From Cyanobacteria bacterium FACHB-502 (GTDB lineage: Bacteria > Cyanobacteriota > Cyanobacteriia > Elainellales > Elainellaceae), in contig JACJNZ010000022.1 of NCBI GenBank assembly GCA_014695325.1, positions 1 to 64,000 on the forward strand: a stretch of 64,000 nt of DNA. The letters are read 5' to 3'. Each line of letters opens with the position of its first letter. Position 1 is the stretch's first letter. Positions 63,409 through 64,000 of this stretch are shown here, piece by piece. The notes below the pieces were generated by a model, which was not told where the DNA came from, did not search any database, and was given only the letters and a program-made list of their open reading frames with translations. A program made the position numbers and the translations under genes.

Positions 63409-64000
63409 ATGAACCAACCAAGCCTGGAGAACGGAGTGAATAGTCCTTTTATTAAGGATAGAGCACCTAGATATACCAATTTGCCTCTATTCTTCAAATC
63501 CTTCGCTAAGAGAGCAAGCGTCCTTGTAATCCTGATTGGTTGTGTTGTTCTTCTGGGTTGGTTCTTCAATATCCCAGCATTGAAGAGCATCCTGCCAATA
63601 TGGGTGACGATGAAAGCGAACGCTGCCCTATGTTTTATTCTCAGTGGCAGTGCCCTATGGCAACTTTGTAAACGTACACGACGATCTGCTCGTTATGCCC
63701 AGATTTTTGCTGCAATCGTTTTGGGTATTGCGCTCCTGACTCTAATTCAATATGGCTTTGCAATAAATCTGGGAATTGACCAACTTCTGTTTCAAGAGTC
63801 AGCAACAGCTGTAGCAACTTCTGCTCCAGGGCGGATGGCTGTTAACACTGCCCTAAACTTTTTGTTGCTAGGGTCTGCTCTATTGCTATTAAGCAAGCCA
63901 CGATCGTTTCAACCCGGTATCCAAACATTTACTGGCATTGCATTTTTGCTCTCCCTCCTGGGTTTGCTTGGCTACATCTATGGCATCCAAGAGTTTTATG
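63409..64000 (+). CDS. Membrane-bound sensor protein, N-terminal part (runs off the window)
   Basis: An ATG at 63409 (MNQPSLENGVNSPF) opens a frame without stop to the last base, giving at least 197 residues. There are at least four hydrophobic segments (VILIGCVVLLGWFF, ALCFILSGSALW, IVLGIALLTLIQYGF, LNFLLLGSALLLL), with MAVNTALNFLLLGSAL between. This layout, including the motif PGRMAVNTALNF, resembles the N-terminal membrane sensory region of many cyanobacterial PAS/GAF histidine kinases and diguanylate cyclases. The output domain lies beyond the window, so the class is not decided. Confidence 0.75.
   Translation, partial: MNQPSLENGVNSPFIKDRAPRYTNLPLFFKSFAKRASVLVILIGCVVLLGWFFNIPALKSILPIWVTMKANAALCFILSGSALWQLCKRTRRSARYAQIFAAIVLGIALLTLIQYGFAINLGIDQLLFQESATAVATSAPGRMAVNTALNFLLLGSALLLLSKPRSFQPGIQTFTGIAFLLSLLGLLGYIYGIQEFY

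Overview
The window is a chromosomal stretch of a cyanobacterium, most likely a filamentous, Leptolyngbya/Oscillatoriales-like form. The evidence is the very frequent HIP1 octamer (GCGATCGC), the Calvin-cycle regulator CP12, a complete Pix-type phototaxis operon with cyanobacteriochrome-like GAF domains, and several protein families largely confined to cyanobacteria (DUF1574, the lipid-A-disaccharide-synthase-related family, a ParA/McdB-like pair). No rRNA, prophage, complete insertion sequence or CRISPR array was seen. There is one tRNA gene, tRNA-Ser(GCU).

Layout. 0-8 kb: radical SAM protein, SLH-domain lipoprotein, a TPP riboswitch ahead of a sodium:solute symporter, an MBOAT acyltransferase and a lipid-A-disaccharide-synthase-related protein. 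8-15 kb: surface proteins, namely a small secreted Ala/Gly-rich protein, a 940-residue probable outer-membrane protein and an 879-residue DUF4347/RTX protein. 15-28 kb: mostly housekeeping (DUF1574/SGNH protein, DHH phosphoesterase, HNH endonuclease, alanine racemase, patatin, tRNA-Ser, alpha/beta hydrolase, TsaE, CP12, FIST sensor). 28-38 kb: a four-PAS histidine kinase, a glycosyltransferase, an unusual methyltransferase-YbaK fusion and an NfeD-like/STAND NTPase/TPR protein. 38-50 kb: LepB, small proteins and hydrolases, a ParA-like/coiled-coil pair that fits type-2 McdAB (carboxysome positioning), M16 protease, fructosamine kinase, ABC exporter, MurQ, Nudix and thioesterase. 50-62 kb: a gvpA gene with one in-frame stop, then pixG-H-I-J-L plus an extra cheW. 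62-64 kb: two small unknown genes and the start of a membrane sensor that runs off the window.

How the genes relate. The pix genes form one light-signalling pathway: PixJ senses light and controls the PixL kinase through the CheW proteins, with PixG and PixH as output receivers. The MBOAT protein and the DUF1574 SGNH-like protein, 9.5 kb apart, look like the two halves of a surface-polysaccharide acylation machine. Alanine racemase and MurQ serve peptidoglycan synthesis and recycling.

The most notable items are: (1) the methyltransferase-YbaK fusion beside a STAND NTPase; (2) a gvpA intact except for TGA at the conserved Trp29 codon, which has no open frame long enough for ordinary ORF calling; (3) the probable McdAB pair; (4) the TPP-riboswitch-controlled symporter; (5) a cyanobacterial domain repeated four times in the DUF1574 protein and present again in PixI; (6) several repeat families, including heptamer repeats that form the C-terminus of one protein.
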